A program made the position numbers and the translations under genes. From Halanaerobium sp. (GTDB lineage Bacteria; Bacillota; Halanaerobiia; Halanaerobiales; Halanaerobiaceae), in assembly GCA_018399955.1 (NCBI GenBank), contig JAGYNO010000002.1:32427-96426 (forward strand): a stretch of DNA of 64,000 nt. The letters run 5' to 3'. Positions 1 to 9,937 of this stretch are shown here, piece by piece. The notes beneath the pieces are model-generated. The model was not told the DNA's origin, ran no database searches, and saw nothing but the letters and a program-made list of their open reading frames with translations. Within the stretch, counting starts at the first letter, position 1; each line of letters opens with the position of its first letter.

Positions 1-103
1 CACCTAATTGTTCATCACCCACCTCAGCTTCTGCCATAAATCTCCGCATATCTTGAGAAGGTTTTGTGCCAGTATCACTAAAAAGATCAACTTTAATTTC
101 CAT
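1..103 (-). CDS. Low-specificity L-threonine aldolase, N-terminal fragment (gene runs off the left edge)
   Basis: Minus-strand ATG at 103; reads MEIKVDLFSDTGTKPSQDMRRFMAEAEVGDEQLG, matching the threonine aldolase N-terminus pattern (DLxSDTxTKPxxxMRxxMAxAEVGD). Confidence 0.85.
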   Translation of the reverse strand, partial: MEIKVDLFSDTGTKPSQDMRRFMAEAEVGDEQLG

Positions 104-175
104 AAATATTCCCCCTAATCGCTTATTCTATTTTCTAATTGGATGTTCAATGCCTAAAAATGAATCTAAATATAA

Positions 176-529
176 TTAAAATATAAGATCTAATATTAAA
201 TAAAAAATTAATCCACAACTTACTGTATAAAAAATATTTTTCGTCTTATAAGCAATCACCAGAGTTGGAATAAAAGCAAGTAATGCCGTATTTTCTAATG
301 ATAAAAATAGTCTGCCATCATTAAGAAGAACTGCAGGTGCAAGAAGTGCAGAAAGTACAGCAGCCGGTATAAAACTCAACCACCTAATAACTTTATCTGG
401 TAAGTTTTTATTGCTTAAAAACATAAGGGGCAAAAAACGCGGCAAAAAAGTAACGAAAAGCATACCTGCAATCATATAAATATATCTACTACTCTCCATC
501 CAGATACACCCCCAAAAAAGCTGCTGCAA
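176..529 (-). CDS. azlD: Branched-chain amino acid transport protein AzlD
   Basis: 117-aa hydrophobic protein with AzlD-type motif (LPRFLPLMFL..LPDKVIRWLSFIPAAVLSALLAP), downstream of azlC. Confidence 0.85.
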   Translation of the reverse strand: MQQLFWGCIWMESSRYIYMIAGMLFVTFLPRFLPLMFLSNKNLPDKVIRWLSFIPAAVLSALLAPAVLLNDGRLFLSLENTALLAFIPTLVIAYKTKNIFYTVSCGLIFYLILDLIF

Positions 530-1193
530 CTGTTGCTAAAATTATATTCCAGCTGCCCTCAATTGTCAATGCAAATAGCAGTGAAAGTAACCCTGCAGAA
601 AAAGCAGTAATAACTTCTACTCTACTGCTGATCTGCATTACAAGCAATACCACAAACATTGCAGGCAGTACAAAATCAAGTGCACCACCAGTACTAAATG
701 GTATAAATTCAGTTAAAAAAGCACCAAGACCTGAACTGAATACCCAGCCCAAATAAGCAGTTATACCTAGTGATAAAAAATAGCTTTTTTTATCCTTGTG
801 ACTATCTATTTTGGCAGATGCTACAGCAAATGATTCATCAGTAATTATAAAACCCAAAAAAGGGTAATAATAAGCAGGTAGATTTCGCAAATGAAGACTT
901 AAAGAAGCAGATAAAAGAAGATGGCGAAGATTAACTAAAAAAGTCATGGCAATTATCGCTGCAGCCCCTGCCCCCACATCAATCATCTCTATAGATACAA
1001 GCTGAGCTGATCCTGCAAAAACAAAAATGGACATGGCTGTAGTCTGCAGAGCTGTAAGTCCTTTTTTTACTGCAAGCATCCCAAAAGCCATGCCAATTGG
1101 CAAATATCCTAATACAATAGGAAAAGCATCTTTAAATCCATTTTTTATAGAATTTTTATTTAAATTATTATCTTCACTATAAGTATTATCCAA
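489..1193 (-). CDS. azlC: Branched-chain amino acid exporter AzlC family
   Basis: FKDAFPIVLGYLPIGMAFGMLAVKKGL...FAGSAQLVSIEM typical AzlC motifs; overlaps azlD. Confidence 0.9.
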   Translation of the reverse strand: MDNTYSEDNNLNKNSIKNGFKDAFPIVLGYLPIGMAFGMLAVKKGLTALQTTAMSIFVFAGSAQLVSIEMIDVGAGAAAIIAMTFLVNLRHLLLSASLSLHLRNLPAYYYPFLGFIITDESFAVASAKIDSHKDKKSYFLSLGITAYLGWVFSSGLGAFLTEFIPFSTGGALDFVLPAMFVVLLVMQISSRVEVITAFSAGLLSLLFALTIEGSWNIILATVAAAFLGVYLDGE

Positions 1194-1223
1194 ATCCGAT
1201 CAAACATCCTTTCTGTAAAAATG

Positions 1224-2255
1224 CTAGTCAAGCTGTCTTGGATCTAAAGCATCTCTAAGAGCATCACCAAGCATATTAAAACTGAGAACCGTTATAATGA
1301 TTGCCAATCCGGGAAATATCGACATCCAGGGAGCTTGAATAAGATATTCCTGTCCCCTATTCAACATTGTTCCCCAGGCCGATGTCGGCGGCTGTATACC
1401 CAGCCCTAAAAAACTCAATCCAGCAACAACAAGTATCGAAATACCAATTCTTAATGTAGCCAATACAATCAGAGAAGAAATAGAATTTGGCAGTACATGT
1501 TTAAATAAAATTCTAAAATCACTTGATCCGATAGCTCTAGCAGCCAGAACATATTCTTTTTCTTTTATCTGCAGCACAATCGATCTGGTTAAGCGTGAAA
1601 AGTTAATTAATCCTGTCACACCAACTGCAATAATTATATTAATCATCCCTTTACCAAGAGCAGAAATTATTGCCAGAGCAAGCAGTATAAAAGGAATTGA
1701 GTTCCAGATTTCAATCAAGCGCATAATAATCATATCTGCTTTCCCACCATAATATCCAGCTATCAGGCCAAGTGTAACACCAAGACTTGCATTAACTAAA
1801 ACAGCAGCAAATCCTACCCCAAGAGCTATCCTGGCTCCATACAGGACACGAGAAAATATATCACGACCAAAATCATCAGTCCCAAACCAGTGTACTGAAG
1901 AAGGCGCAGTGTAATTCATATTGCTGTAATCTATCGCGTTTGGAGAATAGGGAGATATAAAAGGGGCCATAAATGCCGAGTAAAATATAAGAGCAAGCAC
2001 AATTAGCGCAATTTTTCCTCCAAGACTTTTGTTGAACTCTTTCCATGTTTTTTGAAAGAGATCATTTTCCTTGAAAGAAGAAAATAGATCTTTTTTAAAA
2101 ATCAGAATGAGCAGAGCTAAAATAATAATCACTGAAGTGATAGAAGAAACCTGAACCTCTAAACTGCTCCATATTTTATCTCCAATAATCCAATTTTTGT
2201 AATTAATATACAGCTGCATGATTAATAATGTTATATAAATCAATCTCTTTTTCAA
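1224..2255 (-). CDS. Peptide/nickel ABC transporter permease (DppC/OppC family)
   Basis: HWFGTDDFGRDIFSRVLYGARIALGVG, EYVLAARAIGSSDFRILFKHVLPN, DALRDALDPR motifs. Confidence 0.92.
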   Translation of the reverse strand: MKKRLIYITLLIMQLYINYKNWIIGDKIWSSLEVQVSSITSVIIILALLILIFKKDLFSSFKENDLFQKTWKEFNKSLGGKIALIVLALIFYSAFMAPFISPYSPNAIDYSNMNYTAPSSVHWFGTDDFGRDIFSRVLYGARIALGVGFAAVLVNASLGVTLGLIAGYYGGKADMIIMRLIEIWNSIPFILLALAIISALGKGMINIIIAVGVTGLINFSRLTRSIVLQIKEKEYVLAARAIGSSDFRILFKHVLPNSISSLIVLATLRIGISILVVAGLSFLGLGIQPPTSAWGTMLNRGQEYLIQAPWMSIFPGLAIIITVLSFNMLGDALRDALDPRQLD

Positions 2256-2277
2256 ATCTCTACACCCCGATTCAAGA

Positions 2278-3225
2278 CTATTTATAGCTTATACGTGGAT
2301 TTATAAACACATAAAGTAAATCCACCAGCAAATTAACGGTAACATAAAGTATAGATAAGATTAAAATTGAACCAAATACCAGCGGCTGGTCTCTATATTC
2401 TACAGCCTTTACTGCAAGTCTACCTACCCCCGGCCAAGCAAAAACAGATTCTATTAAAATTGCTCCCCCAAACATCATTGCCAGCTGATTACCTATATTT
2501 GTAATAATAGGGATCAAAGCATTACGAAAAGCATGTTTCAAAATAATTTTCTTTTCTGCAACTCCCTTGGATCGAGCAGTAACTAGATAATCTTCTTTCA
2601 TAATGTCAAGCATAGCTGATCTTGTTAATCTGCTTGTACTGGCAATCATAACCGTACTCAAAGCAAATGACGGTAAAATCAGATGCCTCAAACCACTTAA
2701 TGTCCAGATACGTCCACCATAACCTGAAGAAGGCAAAATTGGTATGTAAACCGAAAAAATATATATAAATATTATACCAGTAAAAAATGCTGGAACAGAA
2801 ATACCTATAGTTGCAATAAACATGCTGATCAGATCAAAAATAGAGTTCTTTTTTACTGCTGCAATCACACCAGTTGGAATTGCAACAAGTACAGCAATCA
2901 GCAGAGATAATATTCCTAATTCAATAGTTGCGGTTAAGCGGCGGCTAATTATATTTAACACCTGATCATTATAATATATAGAATCCAGTTCTCCAGTGAT
3001 AAAATTTTTAAGCATTAAAAAATAGCGAATATGAAAAGGTTCATTAAAACCAAATTTTTCATTTAACGCTTCAACTGCCTCAGGAGTAATATTTGTCCCA
3101 AGCATAATAGAAGCTGGATCACCCGGTACCATTTCCATAATCACAAATAATATTAAAGAAACACCAATCAATACCGGAATCAGCCATAAAAGGCGTTTTA
3201 TAATATAAGCAAACAAGAAATTCAC
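2278..3225 (-). CDS. Peptide/nickel ABC transporter permease (DppB/OppB family)
   Basis: Typical DppB start YIIKRLLWLIPVLIGVSLILF and EDYLVTARSKGVAEKKIILKHAFRNALIP. Confidence 0.92.
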   Translation of the reverse strand: MNFLFAYIIKRLLWLIPVLIGVSLILFVIMEMVPGDPASIMLGTNITPEAVEALNEKFGFNEPFHIRYFLMLKNFITGELDSIYYNDQVLNIISRRLTATIELGILSLLIAVLVAIPTGVIAAVKKNSIFDLISMFIATIGISVPAFFTGIIFIYIFSVYIPILPSSGYGGRIWTLSGLRHLILPSFALSTVMIASTSRLTRSAMLDIMKEDYLVTARSKGVAEKKIILKHAFRNALIPIITNIGNQLAMMFGGAILIESVFAWPGVGRLAVKAVEYRDQPLVFGSILILSILYVTVNLLVDLLYVFINPRISYK

Positions 3226-3240
3226 CTCTTTCTAAAAAAG

Positions 3241-3272
3241 AGTATGCAGATAGCAAATTCTACCTGCATACT
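3241..3272 (-). other. Intercistronic stem-loop between substrate-binding-protein gene and permease gene
   Basis: AGTATGCAG ... CTGCATACT, perfect 9-bp inverted repeat. Confidence 0.6.
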
Positions 3273-3325
3273 TATTTTTAAGAACTGTAAATAGCTATAT
3301 ACTATATATTTTTTAATTTAAACAG

Positions 3326-4939
3326 CTATTCTTTATATACATTTGCAGTGGGAGTCACAAGTGGAATTAAAAGTGAGTTTCCTGGTTCTAATCCCTGAAC
3401 TTCATCCTGCATTACATAAATCTGTGTTGAATGAGCTAATGGATGGAACACAAGATCTTCTGTTATTACTTTTCTCAGAACTTTTGTATATAACTCTTCT
3501 CTTTCTTCCTGGTCAGAAGTCATTCTCGCATCTTCAAGCCACTGATCTACATCATCATTTTCATAAAAAGCTCTATTTAAAGAACCATCAGACTTAAAGA
3601 AACGGTAGAGCCAATAATCTGGGTCTGGATCAGACACAAATCTGAGGAAGAAAATACCTATTTCTCCTCTACCAAGCATATCCCACATTGTACCAAATTC
3701 CATTGAATTAACTTCAGAATCTAATCCGGCTTGATTTAAAGCAGTTACCATTACTTCTGCAATTTTAACCTGGTTTGGCCTGCTGTTAGATACATAAATC
3801 TCAGCAACATAATCATCAGGAATAACGCCATCAGCTTTTAACTCTTCAAATTTTTGCGCTGCTGCCTCTTTATTAAACTTAACAGCATTTTCTTTTAGAT
3901 ATTCGCTATCATCAGGCCAGAGAGTTGGAGGAAGCATTGAATAAGCTCTTTCTCCTTTAACTCCAAAAATTTGTGGAATCATCTGATCAAATGGTACAGC
4001 CTCTAAGACTGCCTGTCTAAATTTAAGTTCATCTGTAGGACCCATCTCAAAATTAAAGCCTAAGAAATTTATACCTGCACCTGCAGCTGTTTTAACCTTA
4101 AAATCATCGTTATTCATAAAAGAATCAAGTTGACCAACATCAAGATTTACTCCAAAATCAATTCCTCCACTGCGTAGTTCCATTGCCTGTGTTGCAGTTT
4201 CAGTTATAGGTCTAATGATAACGGTTTTTAGATTAGGAACTTTATTCCAGTGATCTCCAAATGCTGAGAGTATCATTCTATTACCGGTATCCCATTCTTC
4301 AAGTTTAAATGGGCCTGCACCAATTGGATTCCTACCTAGTTCTTCATCTCCAATCTCTTCAACATATGCTTTAGGAACTATTCCAAAGGTCATGCCAAGA
4401 ATAAATGGTGCATATGGTTCACTTAAAGTAAACTTGACAGTATAATCATCAATCACTTCAATATCATCAATAGATGCTACTTTTGCTCTCAGTCCAGAAC
4501 CGAAATCTGGGTCAAGAATTCTTTCATAAGTGTACTGGACATCTTCTGCAGTTAATTCCTCACCATTATGAAACATAACACCTTCTCTTATATCAAATGT
4601 ATATTCTAGGCCATCATCTGAAACAGTCCAATCTTCTGCAATACCTGGTACAATTCTGTTATTTTCTCCATATTCCACCAGTCCATCAAATATTAATGAT
4701 GCAACACGCTCATTTACAGAAATTGTTGTTTCACCAGGGTCTAAATTACTGATCTCATCTTCGATACCCATGACTAAAGTCTCATTGTCCTGTGCCATAA
4801 CTGTACTAAATGAAGCTGCTAAAAATACTGTTAAAAATAATAATACTAAAAAATTTTTTTTCATAATACTACCTCCTCGAATTGTTTTGCTTAAAATTTT
4901 ATTTTTTATCTTCTTTCTGTGCATCAACAAAATCAACAA
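3326..4939 (-). CDS. ABC transporter substrate-binding protein, family 5 (SBP_bac_5)
   Basis: Signal peptide then LVMGIEDEISNLDPGETTISVNERVASLIFDGLVEY; probable true start is the internal MKKNFLVLLFLTVFL around 4864. Confidence 0.92.
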   Translation of the reverse strand: MLILLMHRKKIKNKILSKTIRGGSIMKKNFLVLLFLTVFLAASFSTVMAQDNETLVMGIEDEISNLDPGETTISVNERVASLIFDGLVEYGENNRIVPGIAEDWTVSDDGLEYTFDIREGVMFHNGEELTAEDVQYTYERILDPDFGSGLRAKVASIDDIEVIDDYTVKFTLSEPYAPFILGMTFGIVPKAYVEEIGDEELGRNPIGAGPFKLEEWDTGNRMILSAFGDHWNKVPNLKTVIIRPITETATQAMELRSGGIDFGVNLDVGQLDSFMNNDDFKVKTAAGAGINFLGFNFEMGPTDELKFRQAVLEAVPFDQMIPQIFGVKGERAYSMLPPTLWPDDSEYLKENAVKFNKEAAAQKFEELKADGVIPDDYVAEIYVSNSRPNQVKIAEVMVTALNQAGLDSEVNSMEFGTMWDMLGRGEIGIFFLRFVSDPDPDYWLYRFFKSDGSLNRAFYENDDVDQWLEDARMTSDQEEREELYTKVLRKVITEDLVFHPLAHSTQIYVMQDEVQGLEPGNSLLIPLVTPTANVYKE

Positions 4940-5672
4940 AGTCTTTAAATAATCTTAATTGATTCGAATCTTTATCTGCCATCATTTCTGGATGCCACTG
5001 AACACCAAGCATATAGGGGTAATCAGGATCTTCTACAGCCTCTACTACTCCATCTGGTGCTGCTGCTGCAACATTCAGATTTTTGCCGACATCCCTTACT
5101 GCCTGATGGTGATAGCTGTTTACAGCAATATCTTTTCCTTTAAATATTTTTTCTAGTCTGGTTCCAGATTTTATATTGATTTTATGAGTTTTATAATATT
5201 TAGGAACCATTGTTGCCATATGGGGAATTTTACTTTCCACATTTGTCCCACAGACATCAACCTTAAGTGAGCCACCATAATAAATATTGATCAGCTGAAA
5301 ACCCCGACAAATACCTAAAATTGGCTTTTTTAACTGAATAGCCTTTTTCAAGAACTGAAGCTCCCAGCGATCTCTCTCTGGTGAAATATCACCAAGATTT
5401 TTCTGTGGATAAGAATTATATAGAGCAGGATCAATATCACTTCCTCCAGGTAATACAATTCCATCGACACCATTTAGAACCTCTGTAATATACTCATCAT
5501 CATCTATCCTCGCTTCTAAATGCGGCATCAAAACTGGAATCGCACCTGCAAGGCTTAAAGAATCTGAATAATCCTGAGTAATAACACTAAATTCGAGACC
5601 ATATAACTTATAACTTTCACCCATTTTTGAACTTGGTATTTTATAAGATGTTATTAAAATTTTTGGATACAT
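4899..5672 (-). CDS. Gamma-glutamyl-gamma-aminobutyrate hydrolase-like peptidase C26
   Basis: GIVLPGGSDIDPALY, PILGICRGFQLINIYYGGSL, VNSYHHQAV, LGVQWHPE motifs. Confidence 0.9.
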   Translation of the reverse strand: MYPKILITSYKIPSSKMGESYKLYGLEFSVITQDYSDSLSLAGAIPVLMPHLEARIDDDEYITEVLNGVDGIVLPGGSDIDPALYNSYPQKNLGDISPERDRWELQFLKKAIQLKKPILGICRGFQLINIYYGGSLKVDVCGTNVESKIPHMATMVPKYYKTHKINIKSGTRLEKIFKGKDIAVNSYHHQAVRDVGKNLNVAAAAPDGVVEAVEDPDYPYMLGVQWHPEMMADKDSNQLRLFKDFVDFVDAQKEDKK

Positions 5673-5792
5673 TATTGTCCTCCATTTAATCTTGATTTTC
5701 TTAGAATTATATCAATGTTTAGTAAAATTGTCAATTTTATATATGGGTTTTTTTTACTAATAAAAAATAAATCATGATTTATTTTAGTATAA

Positions 5793-6107
5793 TTATTCAA
5801 TAACTTGAATAAAAATATCTATCTGTCCACCACAAACCCAGCCTATTTTCGCTGCATCTTTACGGGTAAGTGTTAGTTTGAGTTTCTCAGAACAATTTTT
5901 TTCTATTAAATATTGAGCATGTTCTACAGCTTTTTTTTCATCACTGCCCCCACCAATTGTGCCAAAGGTTTCACCTTTTTCAGTCACAAGCATTTCTGTG
6001 CCTGTATTTCGGGGAGAAGAACTTTTAGCCTGAATAATAAATACTCGTGCAATTTTAAGTCCTTTCTCTTTATACTCAATAATCTTCTCTAAAACCTCTT
6101 TCCTCAC
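5793..6107 (-). CDS. XdhC/CoxI family protein (XdhC_CoxI domain)
   Basis: KIARVFIIQAKSSSPRNTGTEMLVTEKGETFGTIGGGSDEKKAVEHA, the CoxI-type GTIGGG motif. Confidence 0.85.
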   Translation of the reverse strand: MRKEVLEKIIEYKEKGLKIARVFIIQAKSSSPRNTGTEMLVTEKGETFGTIGGGSDEKKAVEHAQYLIEKNCSEKLKLTLTRKDAAKIGWVCGGQIDIFIQVIE

Positions 6108-6883
6108 TATCTATCCCTCCTGACAGCAATTATCTCTGCTGCAATAGCCACGGCAATTTCGGCAGGTGTTTCACTTCCAATATCCAAACCAATAGGTGCA
6201 TGAACCTGCTCCAATTTTTCTTCACTTATATTATCTTCTCTTAACTTATCATAAACAGTTTTTATTTTTCTTGAACTGCCGATCATCCCTATATATTTTG
6301 CTTGTGAATCTATTACATTTTTTAAAACCTGATAATCATATTGATGACCCCGTGTAACAATAACTAAAAAATCATTTTCCTTTATATTTGAATTTGCAAA
6401 ATATTCTTTGTAAGCTAAAGTGAGCAGCTGGTCAGCATTAGGAAAATTATTGAAGTTTAAAAATTCTTCTCGATCATCCACAACTGTAATACTGAAATCA
6501 AGCAAACTGCAAATTTTTACAAGCGGCTGAGCAATATGACCTGCTCCAAAGACTGTAAGATGGGGTTTATCCAGAACTGGCTCCAGAAAAAACTCTATCT
6601 GATTATCTTTATCAAGCTTAATTTTTTTTAATTCTGATTCTGTTTTATCTGCTGATAATAACTGGTTTTTTATATCTTCTTCAAGTAAATATTTTTCAAG
6701 TTTCTCTTCCATTTTGTCTGAAGAAAATTCTATGATCTCTTCACTATTAAATAAAAACATTTCTCCTAAAAGATTTTCAGAAATTTCTTCACCTTCAATA
6801 TCTGTCACAACAGCAGTAATTATTCTTTTTGAACCCTCTAGTTCTTTCATTACTTTTTTGAAAAAATTCTCCATTATCTTCAC
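6107..6883 (-). CDS. XdhC family protein with Rossmann domain
   Basis: LTVFGAGHIAQPLVKICSLLDFSITVVDDREEF and YIGMIGSSRK...HAPIGLDIGSETPAEIAVAIAAEIIAVR, typical XdhC C-domain. Confidence 0.9.
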   Translation of the reverse strand: MKIMENFFKKVMKELEGSKRIITAVVTDIEGEEISENLLGEMFLFNSEEIIEFSSDKMEEKLEKYLLEEDIKNQLLSADKTESELKKIKLDKDNQIEFFLEPVLDKPHLTVFGAGHIAQPLVKICSLLDFSITVVDDREEFLNFNNFPNADQLLTLAYKEYFANSNIKENDFLVIVTRGHQYDYQVLKNVIDSQAKYIGMIGSSRKIKTVYDKLREDNISEEKLEQVHAPIGLDIGSETPAEIAVAIAAEIIAVRRDR

Positions 6884-6948
6884 TTCCTCTCTCTAAATAG
6901 GTATATATCTTGATAAGCTGCTAAAATCGAAGATAATTGATAATTAGA

Positions 6949-7725
6949 TTAAGCATCTTTTTTTAACTTAGAAGTTGGAAAAAAACTTAAAAAAGCTGTT
7001 TTGGCAGTGCTAATTTTCATATTATAGGCTTCAGATAAATTTTCTTCTGTCATTACTTTTTCTGCCGCACCCCGGGCCAGTATTCTGCCTTCCTTAAGTA
7101 TAATAATCTTATCTGAATATCTATAGGCTAAATTTGGATCATGAAGTGCAGTAATTATCGTCTTATTATTAAATTTTAACTGCTGCATAATATCCATAAT
7201 ATGATGCATATTTTTGAAATCAAGGTGAGAATTAGGCTCATCTAGAAGCAAAATATTGCTTTTCTGCATTAAAGCTCTTGCTATCAAAACCAGCTGACGT
7301 TCTCCTCCAGAAATTCTATTGAAATTTTTATCTTTAAGAGAATATATATTAAGTTCATCTAAAATTTCTTCTGCTCTCAGATAATGTTCTTTTTTTGGTT
7401 GCTCATTAAAACTGAGCCAGGGATTAACACCCATTACTACCATATCAATCACCTTATGAGCAAAAATATTTTTATGCTCCTGGGGAACTACAGCAATTTT
7501 TTGTGCTCTATCCTTTTTTTCTAGTTGTATAATATTTTCGCCGTCTATTAGTATTTTTCCTGCTTCAGGTGACAATAATCCCTGCATACACTTTAAAAAA
7601 GTTGTTTTTCCAGAACCATTTGCACCAAGAAGAGTGATTAGTTCTCCATTTTTAGCATGAAAATTAATTTCTTTTAATATTGTACTTTTATTATAAGAAA
7701 AACTTAAGTTTTCAATTTTGAGCAC
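6949..7725 (-). CDS. FecCD-type ABC transporter ATP-binding protein (MolC-like candidate)
   Basis: Walker A GANGSGKTT, ISGGERQLVLIARAL signature, LLLDEP. Confidence 0.9.
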   Translation of the reverse strand: MLKIENLSFSYNKSTILKEINFHAKNGELITLLGANGSGKTTFLKCMQGLLSPEAGKILIDGENIIQLEKKDRAQKIAVVPQEHKNIFAHKVIDMVVMGVNPWLSFNEQPKKEHYLRAEEILDELNIYSLKDKNFNRISGGERQLVLIARALMQKSNILLLDEPNSHLDFKNMHHIMDIMQQLKFNNKTIITALHDPNLAYRYSDKIIILKEGRILARGAAEKVMTEENLSEAYNMKISTAKTAFLSFFPTSKLKKDA

Positions 7726-8751
7726 TTAACTCCACCCACTTTCTCTGCGAGAAATAATTAGATAAGCAAAAAATGGTGCACCAATCAAAGCGGTAATAAT
7801 ACTGATCGGTATTTCTGCACCGGAAATACTTCTGGCCAGATTGTCCATTAAAAGCAGCATAAACCCACCCATAAAAGCTGATGCTGGAAGCAGGTGCTTA
7901 TGATTTGTTCCCACCATAAATCTAGCTATATGAGGTACTACAAGTCCTATCCAGCTCACCTGACCTGCAGCAGCAGTTGAAGCTGAAACCATCATTGTCG
8001 AAAATATAATAACAGCTAACTTGACCCGTTCAGTATTTACACCAAGTGATAGTGCTTCTTCTTCACCGAGAGTAAATAAGTTAAGCTGCCACCTTAAAAT
8101 CAGTAAAATAAATGTTCCAATAACAATTATCGGAAAAAGTAAATAAAACTCCTGCCAGCCTATTCTTGCAAATCCTCCCAGAAGATAAAATACAACTCCC
8201 GGTAGTTCTTCCATTGGGTCAGCAAGGTATTTTAAAAGAGATAATAGGGCATTAGAAAGAGAGGCAATCACAATACCCGATAAAACCATAAGCATATTAT
8301 TTTGTCCATCTGCAAGCCTGCTCAAGCTATATGTTAAAAACACAGCTAATGAGCCGAGTAAAAAAGCTGTAAAATAGACATACAATATTGATCCATCAGT
8401 ATAAAGAAGTCCAATCGCTACCCCAAGACCTGCACCGGCTGAAACACCAAGTATATCAGGTGAAACTAATGGATTACGAAAGATATTTTGATAAGCAGCC
8501 CCACTTATCGAAAGAGCACTCCCCACTAAAATTACAGTCAATACTCGGGGAAGCCTAATATAATATAAAACTGACCAGGCAGCATTATCACTAATATCTG
8601 ATGCTGATTGGCCAATCAAATTATAAAAAATAACCCTTAATTGCTCTAAACTTATTTTGTAATTACCTATAAAAAGAGATAAGAAGAATAATATGAAGAG
8701 AGCTGCAAACATTAATCTCACTTTTATTTTTTCGGAAACATCGTATTCCAT
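7726..8751 (-). CDS. FecCD-type ABC transporter permease (MolB-like candidate)
   Basis: YIRLPRVLTVILVGSALSISGAAYQNIFRNPLVSPDILGVSAGAGLG, typical FecCD motif. Confidence 0.93.
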   Translation of the reverse strand: MEYDVSEKIKVRLMFAALFILFFLSLFIGNYKISLEQLRVIFYNLIGQSASDISDNAAWSVLYYIRLPRVLTVILVGSALSISGAAYQNIFRNPLVSPDILGVSAGAGLGVAIGLLYTDGSILYVYFTAFLLGSLAVFLTYSLSRLADGQNNMLMVLSGIVIASLSNALLSLLKYLADPMEELPGVVFYLLGGFARIGWQEFYLLFPIIVIGTFILLILRWQLNLFTLGEEEALSLGVNTERVKLAVIIFSTMMVSASTAAAGQVSWIGLVVPHIARFMVGTNHKHLLPASAFMGGFMLLLMDNLARSISGAEIPISIITALIGAPFFAYLIISRRESGWS

Positions 8752-8777
8752 GATTTCTCCTTTATCGAGCTGATACT

Positions 8778-9821
8778 TTATTCAAAACTTCCGCCTAATT
8801 CTTCAAAACTTTTACCATAAAGGGTTTTGTAAAATTGATTTACTTCATATTTATAATCAATCTCTTCATAATATTCAGGATATGTCCTTACTGCAAGCCA
8901 TAATTGTGCTATATAAGAAGATGGTGAAGGAAAATCCCAGGGCTCAAGCTCTGAGGGAAAACGATATATTTTATCATTTTTTACAGCATTAAGAGATTGA
9001 TATTTAGGATTATTTTTTATGTTTTCAAGAGTTTCATTAAAATATTGTGAAACCACTATTAGATCTGGATTCCAGTCTATTATATTCTCAGTAGAAACAC
9101 TGACAAATCCAGATTTAAGCTGAGCAGCCGGATTTATAGCACCTGCTTTTTCTATTAATGCCGTCTGCATCATGTTTTTTCCTACACTATCAGTAAACTC
9201 AGAATTAGCAAAATATATTTTCTTTTTATTTTTATTTTCAAGCTCAGCAGTTCTTTTTGTCAATTCGTCAATTCTATCATAGGCAGCAATAACTTCTTCT
9301 GCCTGTTCTTCTTTATCAAGTATTTTTCCAAGAAGCAGAGTTGTTTCTCTAATTAAGCCAAGACTCTCCGGATTTATAATTATTGTTCCTATGCCAAGCT
9401 GTTCAAGCTTTTCTGCAGTCTCAACAGCATCCCGATGCGGATACAAGATAACTAAATCAGGTTCAACTTCAGCAGTTGTCTCTATATTTATCCCATTGCG
9501 TTTAGAACCTACCTGAGGCAGATCAGCAAGCCTTGGTTCTAATTCCACAAATAATTTTTGTTTATCTGTTTTTATTGAAACAGCAGCTATCTTATCCTCT
9601 GCTCCAAGACTGAGCACAAATTGAGTTGCTGATTTATATGTTGTAACAACACTTTCTATTTGATCAGGCAGTTCTACTGTACGTCCCATCATATCTGTGA
9701 ATTCTTCTGCTTTAATACCAGCTGTTAGAGCTGTTAATATAACTAGCGATAATATTAAAATTTTTGAAAATTTCTTCACATCTTTTAATAACATTTTTGT
9801 TTTTTCTCCATATCTAAACAT
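8778..9821 (-). CDS. Periplasmic binding protein of FecCD-type transporter (MolA-like candidate)
   Basis: FTDMMGRTVELPDQIESVVTTYKSATQFVLSLGAEDKI; type III binding protein start; adjacent to ModE-like gene. Confidence 0.88.
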   Translation of the reverse strand: MFRYGEKTKMLLKDVKKFSKILILSLVILTALTAGIKAEEFTDMMGRTVELPDQIESVVTTYKSATQFVLSLGAEDKIAAVSIKTDKQKLFVELEPRLADLPQVGSKRNGINIETTAEVEPDLVILYPHRDAVETAEKLEQLGIGTIIINPESLGLIRETTLLLGKILDKEEQAEEVIAAYDRIDELTKRTAELENKNKKKIYFANSEFTDSVGKNMMQTALIEKAGAINPAAQLKSGFVSVSTENIIDWNPDLIVVSQYFNETLENIKNNPKYQSLNAVKNDKIYRFPSELEPWDFPSPSSYIAQLWLAVRTYPEYYEEIDYKYEVNQFYKTLYGKSFEELGGSFE

Positions 9822-9845
9822 TTTAGACCCTCCATTTTAAATTAT

Positions 9846-9869
9846 CGTTATGTGAGGTTACATATAACG
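9846..9869. promoter_or_regulatory. ModE-like operator upstream of the molA-like gene
   Basis: CGTTATGTGAGGTTACATATAACG inverted repeat (CGTTAT...ATAACG), resembling the E. coli ModE site architecture, next to a ModE-type HTH gene. Confidence 0.6.
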
Positions 9870-9937
9870 AATACATTATAACATAAATTTACAATTAAAT
9901 CATCCTGGCTATAATAATTATGATTAGACTTTATTAA

